From NCBI RefSeq assembly GCF_008831285.2, contig NC_045139.1:2364704-2428703 (forward strand): a stretch of DNA of 64,000 nt. Direction: 5' to 3'. Made by a program: the position numbers and the translations under genes. Below the pieces are notes generated by a model. That model saw only the letters and a program-made list of their open reading frames with translations, was not told the origin of the DNA and searched no databases. The DNA comes from Nymphaea colorata (lineage: Eukaryota > Streptophyta > Magnoliopsida > Nymphaeales > Nymphaeaceae). This document shows, in pieces, positions 52,727 to 62,228 of the stretch. Each line of letters begins with the position of its first letter. Positions within the stretch are counted from its first letter, which is position 1.

Positions 52727-52738
52727 TGGTATCAGAGC
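52727..52738 (+). other. Primer-binding site (initiator tRNA-Met type)
   Basis: TGGTATCAGAGC directly follows the 5' LTR and fits the 3' end of plant initiator methionine tRNA, the usual copia primer. Confidence 0.9.
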
Positions 52739-52749
52739 AGGACAACCCT

Positions 52750-55700
52750 ATGGCGCAGAACAATTCTTCCTCAAGCATGGCGTCAGCTCCAAGCAAATAC
52801 CCTTACCCATACAATCTGAACGTTGCCAACTTTGTGTCGATCAAGCTCAATCAAGGAAATTTTCTGCTTTGGCAAACACAGATGATGGGGCTCATCGAGA
52901 GCCAAGATATGACTGGTTTCCTAGACGGAGAATACCAGCCGCCCGCACAGTTCCTCACTGCCTCTGCTGAAAATACAGTCACAGGACTGAATCCCGACTA
53001 TCTTGCTTGGCGAAAGTCGGATCGTCTTCTTAAAGGATGGATCACTGGGACTCTTGCAGAGGAAATCCTAGGCATTATCATCGGACAACAAACTGCCATG
53101 GAGGTATGGACTACTCTAACTCAGCATTTCGCTAATAAATCTAAGGAGCGAGAAATGTTTCTTATGCAAAAACTTCAAATGCATAAGAAAGGGAACTCGT
53201 CCATTGATGAATATGTTCGCAGCTTCAAGAAAATTTCCGATGAGCTCGCTGCTATTGGAAAGCCTATTACAGACGAAACTAAAGTCTTTTGGCTCCTCAC
53301 TGGCCTCGGAAAAGATTATGAATCTTTTCGAACAACCTTATTGACAACCATGCTGAAACCACCAGCACCCTCATATCTTGAGGTAGTTGCTCTTCTTCAA
53401 AATCATGAAACTATGAGGACGTTAGAAGAAGATTCTTCTAGCACCCACGTTACTTTTTTCAGCCACCGTCAACCTAATCAAAGGTACAAGGGAAGCAAAA
53501 ATCAAACCTTCAATTCTAAAGGACGTGGGTTTGTGCAAGCTAGCCAAAGTGGTTCATGGAACTCAGCCAACAAAAACAAAGATGGCAATATGAACCGATC
53601 AGCTCCAGAAAAAGGCATAATATGCCAAATATGCAGCAAAAGAAATCACACCGCTCTCAACTGCTGGCATAGGTTCAATCAAGTGTTTCAGTCACAAAAG
53701 GCCCCACAAGCTTTAACCATCACGAAAGCATCTGAAAATCAAGATCAACAATGGTTTCCTGACACCGGTGCATCGGCTCATGTGACGTCTAACGGAGGTA
53801 TACTCAGTTCTCTATCTAAATATTATGGGACAGATAAAATTATGGTTGGAAATGGAGAAAAATTGGATATTACTCATATAGGGCAGGCTACTATAGCTAA
53901 TGGGCAACAAAAACTGGTTCTTGATAATGTTTTAGTCGTCCCCAAGATCAAGAAAAACCTTATCTCTGTCAGTCAGTTAACGTCCGATCTTCCTTATGTT
54001 TTTGAATTTTCAACTAATGAATTTGCTGTGAAGGAAAAGATGACCAACAAAGTGATAATTACGGGGAAGAGGCATGAAGATCTTTATGCGGTTGAAAATA
54101 AGAGAGAAGGCAGCGACCAGATCCATGAAGTTCATTTCTCTACAAGATTTCAAGCAGCAACTAAAGAAGTTTGGCACCAACGTCTAGGTCACATTCATCG
54201 TGAGGTAGTAAATTTTCTTGCAAATAAAAAGGCCATTCGTGTGACAGGCCATAGTTCTTTAAACAGCATATGTTCTAGTTGTCAAATGGCAAAAATGTGT
54301 CATCTTCCTTTCTTACCAGTGGATGAGCATTGTGAAAAATTTCTTGATAAAGTTCATTGTGATTTATGGGGACCAGCCCCTGTTATTTCAGTTGCTAAAT
54401 TTCGATTCTATGCTGTTTTCATTGATGAAGCCACCCGGTTCACTTGGTTCTATCCCTTGCGTTACAAATCTGAGTTATACCAAGTGTTTACGATTTTCCA
54501 TAAATATGTTGAAAATCAGTTTGATACAAAAATTAAGATATTTCAAAGTGATGAAGGAGGTGAATTCAATAGTCTCAAACTTGCAGCGTATTTACAAGAA
54601 CATGGTATACATCATCACAAAGCTTGTCCTAAAACGCCACCCCAAAATGGAATGGCAGAACGGCGTCACAGGACCATTGTCGAACTCGGTTTGGCAATGA
54701 AGTTCAATGCTAATATACCAGCTCGATATTGGGTTGAAACATTTTCCACTGCAGTTTGGCTTATTAATAGACTACCCACTCCTACATTGAAGATGAAATC
54801 TCCTTTTGAATTGGTTTTTGGAAAAAGTCCGTCTTACTCTTGCTTGCGGACATTTGGGACTAGATGTTTTCCATATCTCAGAGATTACGCTCTCAACAAA
54901 CTTGAACCAAGATCCTTACCTTGTGTATTTTTGGGTTATAGTAATACACATAAGGGATACAAGTGCTTATATCCACCTACAGGGAAAATATATATTTCCC
55001 GACATGTTGTCTTTGATGAAAGTATCTTCCCTTATAAACAGCCTGGAGCACTCTTTTCTTCTACATCAACCAGCAACAGTGGGGTGACTTACAGTGATTG
55101 GATTGCATTAGATCAATGTTCAGATGGTAACAATGATAATTCATATCAAGTGGTTGATCATCATCTCTTGCATGATGGTTCATCAGACACTGCTTTTGTC
55201 CAAGAGCCGCCTAGCAGACACGACAATGTTTCAACACAAGAGACACATGATATAGGTGCAAATGATCTACTCTCACCAAACAATGAGGCTGGAAGTCAAC
55301 CACCTACAGAACAACGGCCGTTCCAAGGAACCTCCAATATTCATTCAATGGTAACTCGGGCTAAGGTTGGTACCTTAAAACCAAACCCTAAGTATTTTTT
55401 GGCCTTAACGGTACCACTTGAACCCAAAACTGTTAAGCAGGCCTTTAAAGATCCAGGTTGGGTCGCTGCTATGAAAGAAGAGTTACGTGCCTTGGAACAA
55501 TGCCACACTTGGACGTTGGTACCTCGCCAATCAGGTATGAACGTTGTTTCAACCCGATGGGTCTTTAAAACCAAACTCAAAAGTGATGGAACGGTTGAGC
55601 GACTCAAAGCTAGACTGGTTGCGCGCGGGTTCAACCAAGTGCCTGGCATTGACTTTCTAGAAACCTTCTCTCCTGTTATAAAGCCAGCAACTATTAGAAT

Positions 55701-56904
55701 TGTGCTTACTATAGCTCTTTCTCACAACTGGGATATTCGACAAATGGATGTCAAAAATGCCTTCTTGCATGGTGATTTGGATCAAACTGTATTTATTGAA
55801 CAACCACCAGGATTTCTTGATGATCAAAAACCAAATTATGTGTGCCAGTTACACAAAGCTCTCTATGGTTTACGTCAAGCTCCAAGAGCATGGTACGATC
55901 GGTTTGGAACTTATCTTCTCTCAAAAGGTTTCTTCTCCAGCATCTCTGATTCCTCGCTATTTATCTATAAAGAAGGTCGTGGTGTCATACTTTTATTATT
56001 GTATGTCGACGATATCATATTAACTGGCAGCAACCCTATGCTACTTGAAGACTTCATTCGAGATATTAGCAAGGAGTTTTCTATGAAGGATCTTGGTTAT
56101 CTTCATCACTTTCTTGGCATAGAAGTGATCAAATTTTCTGGAGGGCTCTTCCTCAATCAAAAGCGATATGCCTATAGCCTGCTGGAAAGAGCAAATATGA
56201 CATCGTGCAAACCGGCCGTCACTCCCTTGGTTCAAAATTACAAAAATCTGGTTGATGACATACCTTTTTCCGATCCGACACTCTTTCGAAGCTTGGTGGG
56301 AGGCCTCCAATACCTCACGTTCACGCGGCCTGACATCTCCTTCGCTGTGAACTTTATCAGCCAATACATGCAATCACCCATGGTCAGTCACTTTCAACTA
56401 CTTAAAAGACTCATTCGATATGTTAGTGGTTCCATTGATATCGGATGTCATATACATTCGCAAGCGCAACTCCAACTTCATGCCTTTTCTGACTCTGACT
56501 GGGCGGGATGCCAGGCAACACGTCGCTCAACTACTGGTTTTGTTACGTTTATTGGCACTAATCCTATTTCATGGACAGCAAAGAAGCAACCTACAGTGGC
56601 CAGATCTACCACCGAGGCTGAGTACCGATCAATGGCATCTGCTGCTGCCGAATTAACCTGGATTACATATATCCTCAAAGACATCGGACTCTATCTCCCA
56701 GAACCACCGGTCCTCTACTGTGACAACATGTCTGCACTTCAAGTCTCTATCAAACCGGTTTTTCACTCTCGCATGAAGCATGTCGAATTAGATTATCATT
56801 TTCTAAGGGAAAAGGTTGCACTTGGTCTTCTTACGACTCAATTTGTTCCAACGACCCAACAGGTGGCCGACATTTTCACCAAGGCTCTCTCGAACCACTT
56901 TTGA
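52750..56904 (+). CDS. Copia gag-pol polyprotein
   Basis: 1384 aa from the ATG at 52750 (MAQNNSS). An in-frame ATG at 52726 overlaps the primer site and is unlikely to be used. Order: Gag (UBN2-type), CCHC zinc knuckle at about residues 291-304, protease DTGA at 338, GAG-pre-integrase H..CC region (WHQRLGH), integrase D538, D601 and E637 (the last two 35 residues apart), reverse transcriptase with YVDD at 1085-1088, and RNase H from about 1248 (DSDWAGC). Integrase before RT defines copia rather than gypsy. The frame has no stop or shift and all catalytic residues listed are present. TGA at 56902-56904. Confidence 0.96.
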   Translation: MAQNNSSSSMASAPSKYPYPYNLNVANFVSIKLNQGNFLLWQTQMMGLIESQDMTGFLDGEYQPPAQFLTASAENTVTGLNPDYLAWRKSDRLLKGWITGTLAEEILGIIIGQQTAMEVWTTLTQHFANKSKEREMFLMQKLQMHKKGNSSIDEYVRSFKKISDELAAIGKPITDETKVFWLLTGLGKDYESFRTTLLTTMLKPPAPSYLEVVALLQNHETMRTLEEDSSSTHVTFFSHRQPNQRYKGSKNQTFNSKGRGFVQASQSGSWNSANKNKDGNMNRSAPEKGIICQICSKRNHTALNCWHRFNQVFQSQKAPQALTITKASENQDQQWFPDTGASAHVTSNGGILSSLSKYYGTDKIMVGNGEKLDITHIGQATIANGQQKLVLDNVLVVPKIKKNLISVSQLTSDLPYVFEFSTNEFAVKEKMTNKVIITGKRHEDLYAVENKREGSDQIHEVHFSTRFQAATKEVWHQRLGHIHREVVNFLANKKAIRVTGHSSLNSICSSCQMAKMCHLPFLPVDEHCEKFLDKVHCDLWGPAPVISVAKFRFYAVFIDEATRFTWFYPLRYKSELYQVFTIFHKYVENQFDTKIKIFQSDEGGEFNSLKLAAYLQEHGIHHHKACPKTPPQNGMAERRHRTIVELGLAMKFNANIPARYWVETFSTAVWLINRLPTPTLKMKSPFELVFGKSPSYSCLRTFGTRCFPYLRDYALNKLEPRSLPCVFLGYSNTHKGYKCLYPPTGKIYISRHVVFDESIFPYKQPGALFSSTSTSNSGVTYSDWIALDQCSDGNNDNSYQVVDHHLLHDGSSDTAFVQEPPSRHDNVSTQETHDIGANDLLSPNNEAGSQPPTEQRPFQGTSNIHSMVTRAKVGTLKPNPKYFLALTVPLEPKTVKQAFKDPGWVAAMKEELRALEQCHTWTLVPRQSGMNVVSTRWVFKTKLKSDGTVERLKARLVARGFNQVPGIDFLETFSPVIKPATIRIVLTIALSHNWDIRQMDVKNAFLHGDLDQTVFIEQPPGFLDDQKPNYVCQLHKALYGLRQAPRAWYDRFGTYLLSKGFFSSISDSSLFIYKEGRGVILLLLYVDDIILTGSNPMLLEDFIRDISKEFSMKDLGYLHHFLGIEVIKFSGGLFLNQKRYAYSLLERANMTSCKPAVTPLVQNYKNLVDDIPFSDPTLFRSLVGGLQYLTFTRPDISFAVNFISQYMQSPMVSHFQLLKRLIRYVSGSIDIGCHIHSQAQLQLHAFSDSDWAGCQATRRSTTGFVTFIGTNPISWTAKKQPTVARSTTEAEYRSMASAAAELTWITYILKDIGLYLPEPPVLYCDNMSALQVSIKPVFHSRMKHVELDYHFLREKVALGLLTTQFVPTTQQVADIFTKALSNHF

Positions 56905-56948
56905 ATTTTTAAGAGGCAAACTAGCGCTTTCCATACTGCCGCCTAGCT

Positions 56949-56958
56949 TGAGGGAGGC
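56949..56958 (+). other. Polypurine tract
   Basis: TGAGGGAGGC sits immediately upstream of the 3' LTR start TGAAG, where plus-strand DNA synthesis is primed. Confidence 0.75.
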
Positions 56959-57509
56959 TGAAGAAAATAGAGGCGATATCAGTAAGGAAACTCTTGATCA
57001 AGAAAGAAAGGAGGAAAACAAAGGAAGTCAGCGTTATAATGCCAAAGAGGAAAACAGAGGAGTGAATGAAGAAACTCCAGCCAGCCGTGACAATGAAAAC
57101 AGTAACGGCTGTAATCACTATAATGCCAACAAGGAAACACCAGCCCATCATGACGCTGGAGACAGTAACGATTATAATCGTTACCATGGAAAGAAGGAAA
57201 CATTGTCATCTGGCCAACCGTGTGAAGAAAGAAATACAAAGACAATGGCTGGCCAGGCAGCTCTCAAACAGAGAGACACAACTCAACAAAGAAATAACGA
57301 CTGTAAATCAGATACAGTTTCCTTCTGTAAAGATTGATATAGATCTTGTAATTCAGGAAATAATGATGCTTGTAATTATATTATAAATAGAAGAAAGAAC
57401 CAGGCATATCGTCACCAAGAACGATAGCTGCCCTTGTGGATGTAGGTGTGATTTTACACCGAACCACGTTATATCAGGCGTTAGTCCCTTAAATCTCTGT
57501 TTTTCTTTA
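56959..57509 (+). repeat. 3' LTR of the copia element
   Basis: Same 551 bp as the 5' LTR except CAGAGG to CAAAGG and TTACAAT to TTATAAT near its start. Followed directly by the second AAATC and by the rest of the TIR exon. Confidence 0.95.
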
Positions 57510-57742
57510 AAATCAAGATGGTGCCTTCTAGAGGTCGCCAATGCCGTAGAATGCTGCAGGATAGTCCTTCCTGTGTTCATCTATCATGACCCGATACATG
57601 TAAAGGAGCAGAGCGGACCTCTAGCGCTTGTCTTCCAATATCATAAGGAGAACGCCCCGCCGGAAGAACTTGATCACTGGAGAGAAGCACTGTCGGAAGT
57701 GGGAAATGCTTCAGGATACCATCTTCATCATGACGCAGATGG

Positions 57743-57762
57743 GTAAGGCCATTGCCTGTCTC

Positions 57763-57811
<49 letters not shown>

Positions 57812-59076
57812 CTCCTCCTCCTCCAGGTAGGTTTATTTTCTTGAATTTTTTATTTAATAACATAATGAATTAATAAGTGAATGCTAAATATTTTCCGATA
57901 ATCTTACAATTTAGAAGTGAAGACAACTTCGCAGAAGAGTTCTCCACTTTTGTCAATCAGAGTTCTACTGACAGTTTGTAGACGGACTCCTTTGTTTGTC
58001 CCAGTTTCCCTTCATTTATTTTTCTGAAGCTAAAAAAAGAAAATATGTCTTACATTATGTGAATAACATTGGGCGCGTGGGGGGAGGTTGGAACGAGGTT
58101 TTGCCTTGTAATCACTGGCTGTAAGAACAAAGAGACACTTAAAAGCAAAAATTGATTCGTTAACTTGACAAACAGGAACAGGGCACGCCATCCTCACTTC
58201 ACAAATCAGTTTTGTAACTGAACCGGTGTAAGTATAACCACACTTCTAACAACTTGTAATCAAAATTTTGTCTGCTAGACTATTTTCTTTATCGTGCGCT
58301 TCTTGCAAAAGTCACCATTACTTTTCACATGTCCTGCGGGGCACATCTTTCATTGGAAAAACTCTAGCACCGCATAGACCTCTATGCTTTCAATGGTTTG
58401 AGTTATTGGCAGTCTGACGAAGTGCATAAACCAAGCTATATTTGCTCCCATCCTCTTTTGCATTTTTCTTATGAGAAAAAAGTAGTGGCAAAATTTTTCT
58501 CAACTTTGTTTAATGATGTGGTGCACATCTTATCCTGATGAAGAATATCAATGTCATAGATACACAGATGTTTTCTGAACCAACGCATTTATGAAACAAT
58601 TTCAGCACGTATTTAGAGCTCTGAAACAGACCTTGACTCTGTGCACATTGCAGCACAGCAGTATTAGCTTGTTGTTTAGTTGATCCTTCAATAACCATGA
58701 TTTACCTGCTATTGAATTTTCCATTTTCTAACAGTTTCTCCTGAATTCCATTTCACTGCTCTCCATTTGCAACTTCAGCTAACGGCAATTTGGTAGTTCC
58801 AAAACTAGCTTGTCAAACGAAGTACTTCATTCTGTCTGCTTAAACTGCTTTTAATGACAAATTTCTATCAGTGGGTGTCTGAAGGATCCCATGCCCTTAG
58901 ATCAAACAGGATCATCCGTTTATTGACTGACACAAGCTCGACTAGTCTCTTGCTCCATCACACTGCTCATAGTTTCCTTGAGCTGAAAATTATCATTCTA
59001 TTGCACCTACATCGATAATCAGTACCACACATTATGGGAATTTTCTGTTCATGGTTTATGTGGTTTTTTTTGGCAG
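57743..59076 (+). other. Intron between TIR and NB-ARC exons
   Basis: A 1334-nt GT-AG intron (GTAAGG donor, TTTTTTGGCAG acceptor). Joining GG at the end of the TIR exon to A at 59077 keeps frame. Nothing else coding is visible inside it. Confidence 0.6.
57764..57809. repeat. (CT)n microsatellite in the NLR intron
   Basis: A CT run starts 21 nt after the GTAAGG donor that ends the TIR exon (donor at 57743), then CCTCCTCCTCCTCC. Confidence 0.9.
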
Positions 59077-60504
59077 AGATGAGGTCCGGCTGGTTCAACT
59101 AGTCGTCAAAAGGGTCTTAAGTTTACTAAATCGGACTCAATGCCATCCTTTTCCATACACCATCGGGATGAAAGCACGGATAGATGATTGCATGAAGCTG
59201 TTGAACATTGAGTCAGGCGATGTTCGCAGGGTTGGAATTGTTGGTGTTGGTGGAATTGGTAAGACTACCCTTGCAAAGGCTCTTTTCAGTAGAATATCCA
59301 ACTGCTACGAACTACGAAGCCAGCTGCTTCATTTCCAACTGGAGGACAAAGGCGATGGAACAACCCAATGCACTTGTCTTTCTGCAAAATGAACTGATTC
59401 GTGGCATATTCAAGGACAAAGTTAAACCAGTGAACGATGTGGATGAAGGGATGGATGTGATCAGGAGCAAAATCCAAAGCAAAAGACTTCTTCTTATTCT
59501 GGATGATGCTGATCAAACAAATCTTATAAGTGCATGGGCTGGAGAACGGTATTCCTTTCATCCCGGTAGCAGAATTATCATTGTGTCCAAAGATGTTGAA
59601 GTACTTGGGAAGAACAAGGTCTATGAGCGGGAGATCTGCCAGTTACAGAAGCTAAGTGAGGACGAATTTGTGGAGCTCTTCAACTTTTATGCCTTCGGGA
59701 GAGATCAACCCCATAAGCAATACCAAGAGATGTCAAAGAGAATTGCATCGTCTGTGGGTGGTCTGCCCTTAAATCTTAAAGTGTTTGGGTCATTCTTCTC
59801 AGATTGCAGGAATATAAGCAGATGGGAAGAGGTGCTAGAAAAGTTGACCTTCCATGGTAACGCACAGGAGGACTCAATTCAGAGCACCAATTTGGGCCAG
59901 AATGTAGGACCAATTGCTGAACAAGCCTTCGGCTCTACCTCTTCTCCAAGCAGAGACGGAGAGTCAAGGCAAAATTTGGAGACACCCATGCGACCATCCA
60001 TGGCTCCTGACTCTTCTTCAAACAGGGATGCAAACACAGGCAGGACATTGGACCCAACTGGAGGCCCGACCTCCGATGGAGATTATGACTCGGATCGAAA
60101 TCCAGATGATCCAGATCGGCTTGAAAAAATTATTGACAAACTGGATGCAACTGCTAGGGAGATATTTCTTGATATAGCATGTTTCTTTATTGGAATGAAT
60201 AGAGAAAACGCAATGCATATCTGGAGAGGTTGTGAATTTTCAGGAGGTACAAACCCTGACAAGGCAATTCAAGAGCTGCTAAGAGTGCAGCTTGTGAGTA
60301 TAAATATAAAAGATGATACATTTTATATGGACGAAAAGACAAAAGAGATGGGAAGGAAAATGGTCGAAAGGGAGGATGAGGAGCTTGGAAGACGTAGCAG
60401 ATTGTGGGAGCATGAGAAGAGCTTGCATGTACTCAACAATAAGAAAAGTAAGGCCCAAATTATAGTGCATCTTTCCAATTTAAATTGTTTGCGTAGATTG
60501 TATT

Positions 60505-60610
60505 AAGCCTGGTCATCGGGCCCGAGTGCCGGAGCCTGATTTGTCTTTATTTATTTTTTTATATTATTTTTATTTAATACTAATATATATTATTATTAAA
60601 AATATTTTTT
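60505..60610. mobile_element. Short GC-arm/AT-core repeat fragment in the NLR
   Basis: TCATCGGGCCCGAGTGCCGGAGCCTG followed by an AT-rich tract recalls the arms and core of the elements at 357-660 and 1700-2130. It lies where the first LRR exon of the NLR should be, and may have helped to remove it. Confidence 0.35.
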
Positions 60611-62228
60611 ACTTTTCTAGAGAAAACTTCAAGCTTGCACCACAATGCACAATTATCCTCAAGTTTAGATAAAATTACATATATTTTAGGCTTTACAGTT
60701 ATTATGCGAGATGGATCATCGATAGTTTTTTGGTAACAAATATCATTATTTTCTGCTCACATAAATCTATTTCATGATCAATAGGCTATGCAGTGGATGA
60801 AATCCCTTACTTGTTCTTCTTCTGCAAAAGAGGTGAGATGTGCTTCTAACTGCGTCACTGTGAGATCATATACACGTGACCGCTTTCTAATGTGGAACTT
60901 ATATTTCAACGAGCAGGATTTTGAGAACTTGAAAGTTCTTGAGCTAAAGAGCAGCGAGAACCAAACTGCATTTCCTGATTTGTCTAGCTTCCCATGCCTA
61001 GTGAAATTGACACTTGATGACTGCTGTCGCTTGGCCGAAGTTCGCACATCTATTGAGCGTCAGCGGGAGTTGACTTACTTGAAAATTAGGAACTGTTCCA
61101 TCTTACAGAGTTTGCCTGCCAATTTTTCATCTTTGCTTTCTTTTAAGATTCTTGACCTTTCTGGGTGCTCCAGCCTTTCAGATTTGCCGGGTGAAGTTGG
61201 AAACTTACAGTCACTGATGGAGCTTCTACTTTCTGGAACTTCTGTAAAAGTTATACCTGATTCCATAAATCAGCTAAGGAAACTGGAGCGACTGTTGTTG
61301 GATAATTGCAAGGCACTTACTAAATTGCCTGGGTCCCTGGAAGGATTGAAGTCCCTGCAAGAACTAAATGCCAAGAAGTGCACATTACTGGCTACACTGC
61401 CGACTTCAATTGTTAATGTTTCAAATTTAACCCATCTGCTTCTAGATGGCACAAAGATCGAAGAGCTTCCGTCTTCGTTGACCAAGCTTCTTTGTTACGA
61501 TTGCACTGCTTTAGAGAGATTAGAAGACGTTTCGAACTTGGAGAATTTAATCGAGCTCAATCTCACTGGCTGCACAAGACTTGTTGAGATCAATGGCATA
61601 GACAGTTTGGCAGCCCTGAGACGCTTTCACATGAGCGGATGCAGGAGGCTTAGTAATGCTTCCAGAAACCAACTTGTCCAGGTTTGTGATTTTTCTCTCT
61701 CATATGACATTGTTCTGCAGTTCACCTGGGTATTTACTCATGACCAACGATTTGTCACAGAAAATTTTTGAACACCTTGAAAGTTTCTCCATCCTGGGAG
61801 GCGAGATTCCCAACGCGTTCACCAATCGACAGCTATCCTATGAAGTGCCAGTCTCGCTTGACGTCCGGGAGGGAATGGAATTGCTTCTATGCCTGGTGGT
61901 TGCCGTCGAAGAGCAAGCAGGATGCTGGGAACCAAACATTAAAGTCGAAACAGAGGCAGAAGGGGAGAAGATTGTGAAGTTGCCGGGAGTTGCGTTATCC
62001 AGCAAAGACGACAACCTTTGCTTGTGGCATTACAAGGAGGCTGACCGGGTGTTCCCTCGTGGAAACGTGAAGATCACACTAGTGCACCATGAGTGGATAA
62101 AAGACGAGGTGAGGAATGGTGGCCTTTGTGAGCCCGAAAGGGAAGTAGAAGCAGCAAACCAGGATGGGCAACAAGCTTCTGTCTTTGAATGCATCGCACG
62201 CTGTTGCAGGACAAGCAATACAGCTTGA

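Larger units (their letters stand above)
52176..57509 (+). mobile_element. Full-length Ty1/copia LTR retrotransposon, recent insertion
   Basis: 5334 bp: LTRs 52176-52726 and 56959-57509 (551 bp each, I count two substitutions), target duplication AAATC at 52171-52175 and 57510-57514, primer-binding site matching initiator tRNA-Met (TGGTATCAGAGC at 52727), polypurine tract before the 3' LTR, and one long gag-pol frame in copia order (protease, integrase, RT, RNase H). It lies in the same orientation as the interrupted TIR exon. No break is visible, so it may be autonomous. Confidence 0.96.
51877..62228 (+). pseudogene. TIR-NB-ARC-LRR gene (3' half of the NLR complex) split by a copia element and frameshifted
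   Basis: TIR: 51961-52175 resuming at 57515-57742, from YDVYLSF to the DHWREAL region; predicted NADase Glu at codon 57531-57533 (RWCLLE). NB-ARC exon 59077-60447: P-loop GVGGIGKTTLAKALF, RNBS-A CFISNWRTK, kinase-2 LLLILDDADQ, RNBS-B GSRIIIVSKD, GLPL GGLPLNLKVF, RNBS-D REIFLDIACFF; MHD reads MDE. LRR exon about 60917-61680. A post-LRR (C-JID-like) exon 61761-62228 contains FSILGGEIPNAF and ends at TGA. ATG at 51877 would start a Ser-rich TNL-like N-terminus, but the LRR frame upstream is continuous with it. Lesions: copia insertion 52176-57509, a 7-bp duplication at 59305-59318, and no recognisable first LRR exon between 60448 and 60916. Also an ~88-residue Asp/Ser/Pro-rich insert between ARC1 and ARC2. 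Confidence 0.82.

Noticed and set aside
56816-57337. Open frames through the copia 3' LTR and matching frames in the 5' LTR
   Set aside because: They are LTR sequence duplicated at both ends, not genes.
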